DNA of 64,000 bases, taken from positions 1 through 64,000 of the forward strand of contig NZ_LMEW01000013.1 of the NCBI RefSeq assembly GCF_001426525.1. The letters run 5' to 3'. The translations under genes were made by a program, and so were the position numbers. Source of the stretch: Massilia sp. Root133. GTDB taxonomy: Bacteria > Pseudomonadota > Gammaproteobacteria > Burkholderiales > Burkholderiaceae_D. This document shows, one piece after another, positions 31,525 through 40,157 of the stretch (position 1 is its first letter; the number at the start of each line of letters is the position of its first letter). A model generated the notes under the pieces. That model worked only from the letters and a program-made list of their open reading frames with translations, was not told where the DNA came from and made no database searches.

Positions 31525-33039
31525 TCACCTCCGTTCGCGCCACCACAGCGAGAGCATGGCCAGCGCGAACGCGACGCCGAACGGCCACACGGGCAGCGGC
31601 CGCGTACCCGGTGCGACCGGCGCCGGCGTGCGCGCCGCATACTGCGCAGTCGCCGCACGGCGTTCGCTGCGTTGCCACAATGGCCAGTCGCCCGGCGCAT
31701 ACACGTACACCTGGCCGTCGTTCGTGCCCGTTCGCAGATGGAGCCAGCCGCTGGCCGCCGGCCACACGGCCACGCAGGCGGCGTCCACGTGTTCCGGGCG
31801 GCGCTGCCAGGCGAGTGTCTGCTTCAGTTCCGCCACGGTCACGCTCCCGCTCACGCCGCGCGCGCAGATCGCGAGACGCCGCTGCGGCAGCGGCATCTCC
31901 TCCGGATCGAGCCACGCGACGTCCGCGCGGCGCTGCACGCGCAGGCGGTCGAGAACGTCCTGCCACCACAGCGCCAGCTGGCGCGGTTGCGCGATCGCGT
32001 GGCGGTGCCAGTCGCCCAGGCCCAGCCAGGCGATGCGGCCGTCTTTCCAGTCGCGCGTCCACAGGCCGTCCTCGCCGATCCACTCGCCGGCGCGGTCGCC
32101 GTTCGGATTCAGGCCGGCGGACGCCATCGGCAGCACCGTGTCGATGGTCTTGTTGGCCGGCTGCGGCGCCAGCGGCAATTTCACGCTGCGCGCCCACGTA
32201 CTCGCATCGCGCGCATTCGCGCCCAGCACGAGCAGCCGCGCACCGCCTGCCACGCGCGCGAGCAGCGCATCGCGGGAGGCGGCGCCGGCCCGCTCGAACC
32301 AGGCCGCGTCGACGATCTCCAGCTCGGGCTTGTCCATTTCCGCGCGCGCCGTCTCCGCACGTCCCAGTCCTTTGCCCAGTTCGACCTGCCAGTCGATGAC
32401 GGCGCCGCTCGCCGCGAGCAGGTCGTCCAGCACGCGCAGGTCGAACGACGGCGCGCCGAACCGGCCGCGCACCTGCAGCGGCGCGGGATCGGTCACCGTG
32501 AACGGCACGGGGCCTTCATCGACGACCTTGCCCGCGGCGTCGAGCAGGCGCGCCCTCAGCACGAGCCGTTGCGCGACGGGCGGCAGCCATTGCACGGCGA
32601 GGTCGGTGTCGCCTTTCGCTTCGGCCAATACTTGCCCGTTCTCCGCCAGCAGTTGCAGGCGGCCGGGCGCGGACCACGAACGGTGCACCCTCAGCGTGAA
32701 CACGCGGCCCAGCGCGATCGTGCGCGGGAAGTCGAGATCGATCGCCGAGGTGTCGGGCTTGTTCCAGTCGAGCGGACGGGCCGGCAGGTCGTCCCACTCG
32801 GCCGCACGCAGACCGTCGCCGGCCAGGCGCAAGATGCGCACGCCGGCCAGCGTGCGCGGCGGGTCGGCCGCATCGACCGTCAGCGTGGTCCCCGCCTCCC
32901 CCGGCAACGAAAATTCTCCGACCATGCCGGCCAGCGCGACGCCCGCGACCAGCGCCAGCACGGCATCGATCCAGTGCCGGCGCGCGGCATACCCCAGCGC
33001 GGCCAGCACGCCAACGACGACAGCGGCAATGGCAATCAT
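31525..33039 (-). CDS. Membrane protein of unknown function in the MoxR/DUF58 operon
   Basis: 504 residues that I do not recognise as a named family. Two N-terminal helices (about 1-20 and 27-43) and one C-terminal helix (about 478-496, WPFGVAFALAMLSLWW) bracket a large soluble domain. That domain contains a segment (about 240-370) resembling the glutamine-amidotransferase-like fold found beside BatA genes (RLLVLGANARDASTW, GRIAWLGLGDWHRH). Its start overlaps the stop of the upstream gene by four bases. Position suggests a periplasm-facing partner of the BatA/DUF58 proteins. Confidence 0.65.
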   Translation of the reverse strand: MIAIAAVVVGVLAALGYAARRHWIDAVLALVAGVALAGMVGEFSLPGEAGTTLTVDAADPPRTLAGVRILRLAGDGLRAAEWDDLPARPLDWNKPDTSAIDLDFPRTIALGRVFTLRVHRSWSAPGRLQLLAENGQVLAEAKGDTDLAVQWLPPVAQRLVLRARLLDAAGKVVDEGPVPFTVTDPAPLQVRGRFGAPSFDLRVLDDLLAASGAVIDWQVELGKGLGRAETARAEMDKPELEIVDAAWFERAGAASRDALLARVAGGARLLVLGANARDASTWARSVKLPLAPQPANKTIDTVLPMASAGLNPNGDRAGEWIGEDGLWTRDWKDGRIAWLGLGDWHRHAIAQPRQLALWWQDVLDRLRVQRRADVAWLDPEEMPLPQRRLAICARGVSGSVTVAELKQTLAWQRRPEHVDAACVAVWPAASGWLHLRTGTNDGQVYVYAPGDWPLWQRSERRAATAQYAARTPAPVAPGTRPLPVWPFGVAFALAMLSLWWRERR

Positions 33040-35012
33040 CGCCCGCCTCCTTGCAGCGCTTTCGCGAACGGCGTCTCGACGACGGGCCGCGCCTGCAGCA
33101 GCACGGGCGCGTCAAGCACGCCGCCGCGCAGCCACGCGGCCAGTTGCGCACGCGCGGCCGGCTTGCCGTCGGCCACGTCCTGGATCGCCCGCTGCGCCGC
33201 GAGCCGCTGCTCGTCGTCCGTGATGCGCTCGCGCACCCAGTCATGCGCCGTGCGCGTCCACAACACGGGCAGCGGACCGTCGCCGCCGAGCGCCTGCACG
33301 AGGTCGCGCAGGTTCGCCGGCACGATCTCCGCGGCGTCCGACTGCGCCCGCTTGTAGCTGGCCGCGCCGGCCATGTCGCCGCTCATGCGCTTGTCCTCCT
33401 TGATCGCCGGCGGCGCGAACGCCGTCTTGTGCAGATAGATGCGTTCCGCCTGCTGCAGCGCCTTGATCGCGTCCAGCGCCTTGTACTCGGGCGGCAGCGC
33501 GGTCTTCGGCGTGATGGCGCGCAGCGCCTTTTCCGCGTCCCACATCGCGGACAGCGCGCGCCGCAGCAGTTTTTTCGTCGCGTCGTCGAACAGGGTCGCG
33601 TTCTCGACCGAGTCGTGCGCGTGGCCGAATTCGTGCAGCACGTCGAGCTTTGCACCCGGCTTTTCATCATGGTCGTCGTCCTTGCCGAACAACGTGGATT
33701 CCTCGCCGAGGAACTGGCCGTAGCGGCGGCGCAGCGCGGCCTGGTCGGCGGCGATGCTTTCGCTGCGCTCGCGCACGTCGTCCTCTCGCATCTTCTTCGA
33801 CCGCATGTCCGCCACCAGCTGCTCCGTGTCGATGATGACCTGGCGCTGGCTGCGCAGGCTTTCCGGCTTGACGAGCGTGGGCAGCGCCGTCGTCTCTTCA
33901 ACCTGTTCCGATGGCGGCGCGGGCAGGCGCAGCGTGACCGTGGGCGATTGCACCGTGTGCGGCCGCGCCGCGTTGTCGCTGGCACGCACGAAGAAGTACA
34001 ACTCGTCGCCGGGCTCCATGCCGAGGTCCGTGAGCAGCCAATCGCGGCTCCAGCTGCGCCGGCGCGGGTCGGTCGATGCGGGCAGCGGCAGTTCGCGGTC
34101 GCTGAAGCGGATGTTCTCGCCGCTGCCGCGCGCCAGCGTGAGGTGCAGCGTGGCCTGCTGGACGCGGTAGTCGTCGGTGACGGTCACCACGATGGCCGCG
34201 TTCTTTGCATCGCGCGGCAGGTCCTTCGTCATCTCGTTGGGCTGCGTGATCGCGATCTCGGGCGGCTGGTCCGGGATCACCTTCAGCGTGTAGCGCGTGC
34301 CGCGCCAGCGCCAGAAGATGGACTCCGTCGCCGTCCAGCGCGCGCACGCCGGTCCCGCGTGCAGGGCCTGGCCGTCGCTCAGTTCGATGGTCTCATCCGC
34401 CTTCCGTGGGTCGTCGAGGCACCATTCGACCGCGGTCTGCTCGGGCACCTGCGCATCCTTCGGTGTGGACGACGATGGCGCCACGTCCGTGTACGACGGC
34501 GGCGCCAGTTTCACGACCAGTCCCGCATGCGTCGTGGGCGCGGTTGCCGGCCGTCCGGCCGCATGAGCGGCAGTGTGCGGACCCGCCGCGTGCGGCAGCA
34601 AGGCCGAACCCCACGCCAGCCCCGCGAGCGCGAGATTCGCGAGCAGCCACGTCCAGCCGAACGGCACGTGCGCGGCCACGATGGCGCGCACGCGGCGCGG
34701 CGGCAGCGCGGCGTCGATGCGTTTCAGCAGGCGCTCGCGCTGCAGGCGCGCGACGGGCGTCTCCGGTTCCTCCGCCAGCAGCCCGGCGCTGTCTTCCATC
34801 TCGGGCACGGCGCCGTCGACCCAGTGCGTCCAGCCATGCGCCACGCGGCGTTGCAGGTGCAGGCCGTCCCACGCGCAGAACGCGGACCACGCCAGCAGGC
34901 CGGGGCCGGAGCGCAGCAGCAGCCAGGGCAGCGCGCCGACGAACCACAAGCCGGCCCGGCGCAGCAATGCGGTGCGCCACAAGCGGCGCGCGAGATCAAC
35001 GGCGCCGGACAT
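33036..35012 (-). CDS. DUF4175-like membrane protein
   Basis: 658 residues. Helices at about 20-45 and 115-140 are followed by a long periplasm-facing region: an Ig-like part (about 160-360) with ITQPNEMTKDLPRDAK and DELYFFVRASDNAA, then a charged helical part (about 380-560, ESLRSQRQVIIDTEQLVADM). This matches DUF4175 proteins that accompany MoxR, DUF58 and BatA genes. Its start overlaps the BatA-like gene by 17 bases. The molecular role is not known. Confidence 0.65.
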   Translation of the reverse strand: MSGAVDLARRLWRTALLRRAGLWFVGALPWLLLRSGPGLLAWSAFCAWDGLHLQRRVAHGWTHWVDGAVPEMEDSAGLLAEEPETPVARLQRERLLKRIDAALPPRRVRAIVAAHVPFGWTWLLANLALAGLAWGSALLPHAAGPHTAAHAAGRPATAPTTHAGLVVKLAPPSYTDVAPSSSTPKDAQVPEQTAVEWCLDDPRKADETIELSDGQALHAGPACARWTATESIFWRWRGTRYTLKVIPDQPPEIAITQPNEMTKDLPRDAKNAAIVVTVTDDYRVQQATLHLTLARGSGENIRFSDRELPLPASTDPRRRSWSRDWLLTDLGMEPGDELYFFVRASDNAARPHTVQSPTVTLRLPAPPSEQVEETTALPTLVKPESLRSQRQVIIDTEQLVADMRSKKMREDDVRERSESIAADQAALRRRYGQFLGEESTLFGKDDDHDEKPGAKLDVLHEFGHAHDSVENATLFDDATKKLLRRALSAMWDAEKALRAITPKTALPPEYKALDAIKALQQAERIYLHKTAFAPPAIKEDKRMSGDMAGAASYKRAQSDAAEIVPANLRDLVQALGGDGPLPVLWTRTAHDWVRERITDDEQRLAAQRAIQDVADGKPAARAQLAAWLRGGVLDAPVLLQARPVVETPFAKALQGGGR

Positions 35013-35865
35013 GGGTCACGATCCTTTCGAGTGCGAACAGCGCGACGAGCGCGAGGCCCAGCCAATGGCGCAGCGCACCGGAGGCCGGTCCGGCCGGCGC
35101 GGCGGCATCCGGCGCGAGCGCCTGTGCGGGCGCCGTGTAGGGTCGTACGCCGAGATACTGGCGCTGCCACGCGGCGAACAGGGCGCGGGCACCGTCGGCG
35201 TCGTGCGGCGGCTCGGCGCGCCACAGCGGTGCGCGCAGGCCGGCCGGCGGCGCGTCGGACCGGTCCCACACGACGAGTTCCGTACGCGGGCCGGGCGCCG
35301 CATCCACGACGATATGCCACGGCCCCTCGGCCGCCGCGAACAGCCGGCGCCAGTCGTCGACGCGGTCGCTGAAGACGGCGACGTGACGTTCGACCGGTGC
35401 GGCAGGCGCCGCCACCGTGCGCAACTCGACGGCGTGACGGAAGCGCGGCAGCACGGCCGGCATGACGGCATCGCCGACGACGACAAGGCGCGCACCCGGT
35501 TCGAATTCGCGCTCGTGCGCATGCAGCCACGTCACGGCGTCGCGATCGGGCAAGGTAATGCGCTGGCCAGCCTCTTTGGCGACGACCGCCGGCGGCGTCC
35601 CCGGCACGACCAGCACCGTGTCCCCGCGCCACGCCAGCACGAGGTCGGCCAGCAGCGCGATCAGGGTCGCCAGCAGCAGGCAGCGCAGCGCCAGCAGGAT
35701 CACGTCGTGCCAGCGCCACACGCGCTGCTGCTTCGGCTCCGCCGCCGGCAGGAAGCGTGCCGAGGCAAGCAAGGCCGTCTTCGTCTGCTCTCGCTTCTGG
35801 CGGTGCCACAGGATGGGCAGCAGCACGACCGGCAGCGCCCACCACCACAAGCTCATCCCGTTCAT
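34996..35865 (-). CDS. BatA-like membrane protein (aerotolerance N-terminal domain)
   Basis: 289 residues. The N-terminus MSLWWWALPVVLLPILWHR with LLASARFLP and a second helix (about 52-75) is the BatA/aerotolerance anchor seen beside MoxR and DUF58 genes. A soluble domain follows, without a complete vWA MIDAS motif, then a C-terminal helix (LRHWLGLALVALFALERIV). Start overlaps the DUF58 stop by four bases. These modules are thought to act on periplasmic complexes with the MoxR ATPase. Confidence 0.75.
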   Translation of the reverse strand: MNGMSLWWWALPVVLLPILWHRQKREQTKTALLASARFLPAAEPKQQRVWRWHDVILLALRCLLLATLIALLADLVLAWRGDTVLVVPGTPPAVVAKEAGQRITLPDRDAVTWLHAHEREFEPGARLVVVGDAVMPAVLPRFRHAVELRTVAAPAAPVERHVAVFSDRVDDWRRLFAAAEGPWHIVVDAAPGPRTELVVWDRSDAPPAGLRAPLWRAEPPHDADGARALFAAWQRQYLGVRPYTAPAQALAPDAAAPAGPASGALRHWLGLALVALFALERIVTHVRRR

Positions 35866-36746
35866 GCGACCCGCGCCCTCCGTAACCAGGCGCGCAGGAC
35901 TTCACCGGGCGCCTGCTCGATGCGCGCCTGGACCAGCGGCACGTCGTTCTTGCGGCACGCGCGCACGACCTCGTCGAAGTGCGCGGCACGGTTGCGGACG
36001 TACGCTTCCTTCACGTCACGGCCGAAGCGGTAGACGGCGCCGCCGTGCTCGGGGTCGCGGTAAGCCGGCGTCGCGTCGAACGCGGCATCCGCCTCGGCCT
36101 GCGTGTGCAGGCACAGGGCGCGCACGTCGTGGCGCATGCGGCGCAACCGGAGCAGCGCATCGGACAGCGGCGACGGCCAGTCGAGGAAGTCGCTGGCCAC
36201 GCACACGACGCCGGGCGCGCGGCTGAAATGCAGGCTGGCGCGCAGGGTGTCGGCGCCGGGCAGCATGCCGCCCGCGTCGGCGCCGTTCAGGCGCGCCAGC
36301 ACGCGCTGCAGCTGGCGCGGCCCGCGCGCCGCCGGCGTGAAATCGGCACGCTCGCCGCAGCACACGACCAGGCCGAATGCATCGCCCTGGCGTTGTGCGA
36401 TGGCGGCCACGCACGCGAGCAGCACGCGCGCATACTGCAGTTTCGTGAGTCCTTCGATGCTGCGGCTGGGCTCCGCCATCGATGCCGTCGCATCCAGCAC
36501 GAGCCAGACGGCGACGTGGCTGTCGCGCTCCGCCTCGCGCACGTAGTACCGATCGGCGCGCGCCAGCAGTTTCCAATCGACGCGGCGCCACTCGTCGCCC
36601 GGCGCATAGGCCCGGTATTCCGAGAACTCGACACCCGCACCCCGCTCGCGCCCGGCGTGGATGCCGTGGCCGAGCCCCGCCAGCACGTGGCGCACCACGA
36701 GGTCGAGGTTGGTCGTGTGCGCAATCAGCGACGATGGAGACAACAT
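35862..36746 (-). CDS. DUF58 protein (vWA-like MoxR partner)
   Basis: 294 residues. The DUF58 signature GAGVEFSEYRAYAPGDEWRRVDW (read in pieces: GVEFSEYR, YAPGDEWRRVDW) is at about 37-59. A vWA-like strand with VWLVLDATASM (MIDAS D-x-S/T-x-S here Asp-Ala-Thr-Ala-Ser) follows, with ASDFLDW near 185. Soluble, no signal peptide. DUF58 proteins are regular partners of MoxR ATPases in metal insertion or complex activation. It lies three bases after moxR. Confidence 0.88.
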   Translation of the reverse strand: MLSPSSLIAHTTNLDLVVRHVLAGLGHGIHAGRERGAGVEFSEYRAYAPGDEWRRVDWKLLARADRYYVREAERDSHVAVWLVLDATASMAEPSRSIEGLTKLQYARVLLACVAAIAQRQGDAFGLVVCCGERADFTPAARGPRQLQRVLARLNGADAGGMLPGADTLRASLHFSRAPGVVCVASDFLDWPSPLSDALLRLRRMRHDVRALCLHTQAEADAAFDATPAYRDPEHGGAVYRFGRDVKEAYVRNRAAHFDEVVRACRKNDVPLVQARIEQAPGEVLRAWLRRARVA

Positions 36747-36749
36747 GTC

Positions 36750-37745
36750 TTACTCGGCCCGGATCCCGGCGTGCAGCGCGGCGAGGATGTCCGCGATGGC
36801 GACGCCGTCCGCCTCGGCCTCGAAGTTGCGCAGCACGCGGTGCGCCAGCACCGGCAGCAGCATCGCTTTGATGTCGTCGCGCGTGACGGCGAGGCGGCCA
36901 TGCATCAGCGCGCGCGCCTTCGACGCCAGCACGAGGGCCTGGCCGGCGCGCGGACCGGCGCCCCAGCCGATGTGCTTGCGGATCGCGTCCACCGGCGAAT
37001 CGGCCGGGCGCGTGGCGCGCACGAGGCGCGTCGCGTAGCGCAGCATCGCGTCCGAAATCTCGATGTCGCGCACGAGCAGCTGCAGGCGCAGCAGCGTCTC
37101 CAGGTCCATCGCGGGATCGGCGTCGCGCAGGCCGGCGTGCGTCGTCGCGCCGACCATCATCATCTCTTCATCCTCGGTCGGGTAGCCGACGTCGATGCGC
37201 AGCAGGAAGCGGTCGAGCTGCGCTTCCGGCAGCGGATACGTGCCGGCCTGCTCGATCGGATTCTGCGTCGCGAGCACGAAGAACGGCTTCGGCAGCTTGT
37301 GCGTCTGGCCGGCGAACGTGACGGATCGTTCCTGCATCGCTTCGAGCAGCGCGGATTGCGTCTTCGGCGGCGCGCGGTTGATCTCGTCGGCGAGCAGCAC
37401 CTGCGTGAACACGGGGCCCGGCTGGAAGCGGAACACGCGCTGGCGCGTGGCCTGGTCTTCTTCCAGGATCTCGGTGCCGACGATATCGGACGGCATCAGG
37501 TCGGGCGTGAACTGCACGCGCCGGAACTGCATGTCGGTCGCCTGCGCCAGCGATTTCACGAGCAGCGTCTTGCCGAGGCCCGGCACGCCCTCGACGAGCG
37601 CATGGCCGCCGCCCAACAGGCACGTCACCAGCAGATCGATCACGTCGCGCTGGCCGATGATCACGCGGCCCATGCTCGCCTTGAGCGCGTCCACCTTCGC
37701 CGTCAGGTCGGCGATCTCGTTCTCAGTCCATGCAGCTTCTGCCAC
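36750..37745 (-). CDS. MoxR-family AAA+ ATPase
   Basis: 331 residues. Walker A GVPGLGKT at 53-60, Walker B LLADEINRAP at about 117-126, sensor 1 LATQNP and the sensor 2 arginine region near the C-terminus are all present. MoxR ATPases act as chaperones that mature or activate protein complexes with vWA partners, here the DUF58 and BatA-like proteins downstream. It lies three bases after the DUF4159 gene, a tight operon. Confidence 0.95.
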   Translation of the reverse strand: MAEAAWTENEIADLTAKVDALKASMGRVIIGQRDVIDLLVTCLLGGGHALVEGVPGLGKTLLVKSLAQATDMQFRRVQFTPDLMPSDIVGTEILEEDQATRQRVFRFQPGPVFTQVLLADEINRAPPKTQSALLEAMQERSVTFAGQTHKLPKPFFVLATQNPIEQAGTYPLPEAQLDRFLLRIDVGYPTEDEEMMMVGATTHAGLRDADPAMDLETLLRLQLLVRDIEISDAMLRYATRLVRATRPADSPVDAIRKHIGWGAGPRAGQALVLASKARALMHGRLAVTRDDIKAMLLPVLAHRVLRNFEAEADGVAIADILAALHAGIRAE

Positions 37746-37748
37746 TTG

Positions 37749-38369
37749 CTAGGCTCCTAACGCATATTGAATGATGTTGACGGCGAACCGCGTGTTGTCG
37801 ACCGCGAGCCAGCGCTTGTTGCGGAAGTCGTAGTCCCACTCGCAGCCGTAGTCCTTGTTCGAGTACAGCACGCCGATGCGGCCACCCACCTCGATGGCGC
37901 GCAGGTATTCGTGCACGAGATCGTCGCCCCAGCCGTTCAGCTCCACCGCCGTGTTGGGCGGACCGTCGAAGTGGAAGAAGCTGGAATACAGGCGGTGATT
38001 ATTCGGGATCTTGTGCAGCGCCTTCGGGCCGAAGATGCGCGCCATCTCGGCCTCGAACGATTTGGCGAACAGGCCGTCGATGTCGTGGTTGCAGTCGTCC
38101 ACGAACACGAAGCCGCCGCCCTTCACGTAGCGCTCGAAGTTGCGCCGCTCGGCGGGGGTGAACTGGACGAGCTTGTGCCCGGCCAGGTAGCAGAACGGCG
38201 CTTCGAGCATCTTCGGATCCGCCAGGGCGACGATGCGCTCCGCGGTATCCACCCTGAGCGTCGTGTACTCGACGAGCGAGTTCAGGACGTTGCTGGGCAT
38301 GCGTTGGTCCACGTCCCAGTCGCCCGACTCGTACGTCAACCGCGTGAAGTAGAAGTCGTACGTCGCCAT
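37749..38369 (-). CDS. DUF4159 protein
   Basis: 206 residues. Starts YDFYFTRLTYESGDWDVDQR and carries LVEYTTLRVD, LAGHKLVQFTPAERRNFERY and GGFVFVDDCNHDIDGLF, which match DUF4159 (a glutamine-amidotransferase-like fold). No signal peptide is evident, unlike many family members, which are secreted. It sits five bases after the second tldD gene and three before moxR. Its biochemical role is not established. Confidence 0.8.
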   Translation of the reverse strand: MATYDFYFTRLTYESGDWDVDQRMPSNVLNSLVEYTTLRVDTAERIVALADPKMLEAPFCYLAGHKLVQFTPAERRNFERYVKGGGFVFVDDCNHDIDGLFAKSFEAEMARIFGPKALHKIPNNHRLYSSFFHFDGPPNTAVELNGWGDDLVHEYLRAIEVGGRIGVLYSNKDYGCEWDYDFRNKRWLAVDNTRFAVNIIQYALGA

Positions 38370-38374
38370 TCTCT

Positions 38375-40012
38375 TCAGCCGATCTTGCGGCCCGTGTTGA
38401 TCACGTTGATGCCGTTGAAGCGCGTGGTCGACGTGCCGTGCGAGACGGCACTGACCTGGCTCGGCTGGCCCTTGCCGTCGAAGAAGGAGCCGCTCATGCG
38501 CCAGTCGCGTTCATCGCAGATCGCCGTGCACGCATTCCAGAAGTCCTGCGTGTTCGACTGGTACGCCACGTCTTCCAGCATCTGGCCGATCTTGCCGTCT
38601 TTGATCTCGAAGTACAGCTGGCCGCCGAACTGGAAGTTGTAGCGCTGCTGGTCGATGGAGTAGGAGCCGCGGCCGAGGATGTAGATGCCCTTCTTGACGT
38701 CCTTGACCATCTCGTCCGGGGTCATCTTCAGCTTGCCCGGAACGAGCGACACGTTCGGCATGCGCTGGAACTGCACCTTGCTCCAGCTGTCCGCGTACGA
38801 GCAGCCGTGCGATTCCTTTTCGCCGATGATGTGCGCCTGGTCGCGCGTGGCCTGGTAGTTGACGAGGATGCCGTCCTTGATGATGTCCCAGCGCTTCGCG
38901 GGCACGCCCTCGTCGTCGTAGGCGACGGCGCCCAGCGAACCCGGCGCCGTCTTGTCGCCCGTGAAGTTGACGATCTTCGAACCGAAATTGAAGTTACGGG
39001 ACTCCCACTTGTCCAGCGTGCAGAAACTCGTGCCGGCGTAATTGGCTTCATAGCCCAGCACGCGGTCCAGCTCCGTCGGGTGGCCGACGGATTCGTGGAT
39101 CGTCAGGAACAGGTTTTCCGGCGCCAGCACGAGGTCGTACTTGCCCGGGTCGACGGTCCGCGCGGTCAGCTTCTCGCGCGCCTGGCGGCCCGCGTTCTTC
39201 GCTTCCTCGACGATGTCGTAGCCGCCGTTGTACAGCGTGGCCACGCCGCCGGCCGCGCGCACCTTGTGCTCCGGCTTCACGTCGAACCATTCATAGCCCA
39301 TGCCGACCGGCGGCGCCAGGCCCGCGCGCGAACGGAATCTGCCGGTCGCCTTGTCGACCGCGGTCGCGTTGATCGGTGCCCACAGGCGGTGGATGTCCTG
39401 GTCGATGTACGAGCCGTCGGTCGATGCAAAATACTTCTGTTGGTTCACCTGGAACAAATTCGCCGTCATGAAGCTGGCGCCCGCGGCGAGGCCCGCCTTG
39501 TTCGCGGCGATCAGCATATCGGCCTTGTCCTTGACGGGGACGGTGCGCCAGTCTTTCCTGATCGGCGTGGCCCACGCGACTTCGCCCACACCTTTCACGG
39601 GCGCGAGCTGCACGGGTTCCGTCTGCAGCTTCGCGTTGGCCTGCGCGATGGCCACGGCCTGGCGCGCGGCGCCGGCGACGGCGTCTGGGGTCAGGGAATT
39701 CGTGGCGGCGAAGCCGTAGGCGCCGGCGGCGATCACGCGCACGCCGATGCCGGTCGATTCGGTATTCGTCACGCTCTCGACGTTCAGGTCGCGCGTGGTG
39801 ATGTACTGGTTCAGGTAGCGGCCGATGCGCACGTCGCAGTACGAGGCGCCCGCTTTTTTCGCGGCGTCCAGCGCGGTGTCGGCCAGCGACTTCTTGAAGC
39901 TCAACGCGAGGGGATTGAGCAGTTCCTCGGCGGCGATCGCGTTGCCGAACACGGGGACCAGCATGGCGCCGGCCGTGCCGGCACCGATTTTGAGGAAGGT
40001 ACGGCGTTCCAT
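38375..40012 (-). CDS. tldD: TldD-family metalloprotease with Tat signal, paralog B
   Basis: 545 residues. The N-terminus MERRTFLKIGAGTAGAML is a twin-arginine signal (ERRTFLK). The TldD zinc site HESVGHPTELD (His306, Glu307, His311) is intact, with CSYADSWSKVQFQRMPN downstream. It is about 77% identical to paralog A over the first 300 residues by my count. TldD works with TldE/PmbA to cleave unfolded or extended peptides; in E. coli this happens in the cytoplasm. A Tat signal implies export here. It has GGAGA before the ATG and follows a palindromic repeat. Confidence 0.88.
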   Translation of the reverse strand: MERRTFLKIGAGTAGAMLVPVFGNAIAAEELLNPLALSFKKSLADTALDAAKKAGASYCDVRIGRYLNQYITTRDLNVESVTNTESTGIGVRVIAAGAYGFAATNSLTPDAVAGAARQAVAIAQANAKLQTEPVQLAPVKGVGEVAWATPIRKDWRTVPVKDKADMLIAANKAGLAAGASFMTANLFQVNQQKYFASTDGSYIDQDIHRLWAPINATAVDKATGRFRSRAGLAPPVGMGYEWFDVKPEHKVRAAGGVATLYNGGYDIVEEAKNAGRQAREKLTARTVDPGKYDLVLAPENLFLTIHESVGHPTELDRVLGYEANYAGTSFCTLDKWESRNFNFGSKIVNFTGDKTAPGSLGAVAYDDEGVPAKRWDIIKDGILVNYQATRDQAHIIGEKESHGCSYADSWSKVQFQRMPNVSLVPGKLKMTPDEMVKDVKKGIYILGRGSYSIDQQRYNFQFGGQLYFEIKDGKIGQMLEDVAYQSNTQDFWNACTAICDERDWRMSGSFFDGKGQPSQVSAVSHGTSTTRFNGINVINTGRKIG

Positions 40013-40033
40013 GAATTCTCCATTACCGCAAAA

Positions 40034-40147
40034 CCGTCGTTCCCGCGGAGGCGGGAACCCAAGTAAGGTATGCGGCCTTGCGGCGTGAAACCATGCCGCA
40101 AACGAAATTGGGTCCCCGCCAAGGCGGACGGCCAGTCCGGGGACGAC
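40034..40147. repeat. Inverted pair of CCGTCGTTCCCGC-type repeats between pmbA and tldD-B
   Basis: CCGTCGTTCCCGCGGAGGCG (40034-40053, continuing GGAACCCAAGT to 40064) faces a related copy on the other strand at 40108-40147 (TTGGGTCCCCGCC ... GGGGACGACG). Between them lies TGCGGCCTTGCGGCG. This family also occurs at 45979-46107. It occupies most of the 145-base gap inside the tld operon. No gene is in the gap. Confidence 0.7.
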
Positions 40148-40157
40148 GTGCTTATTT

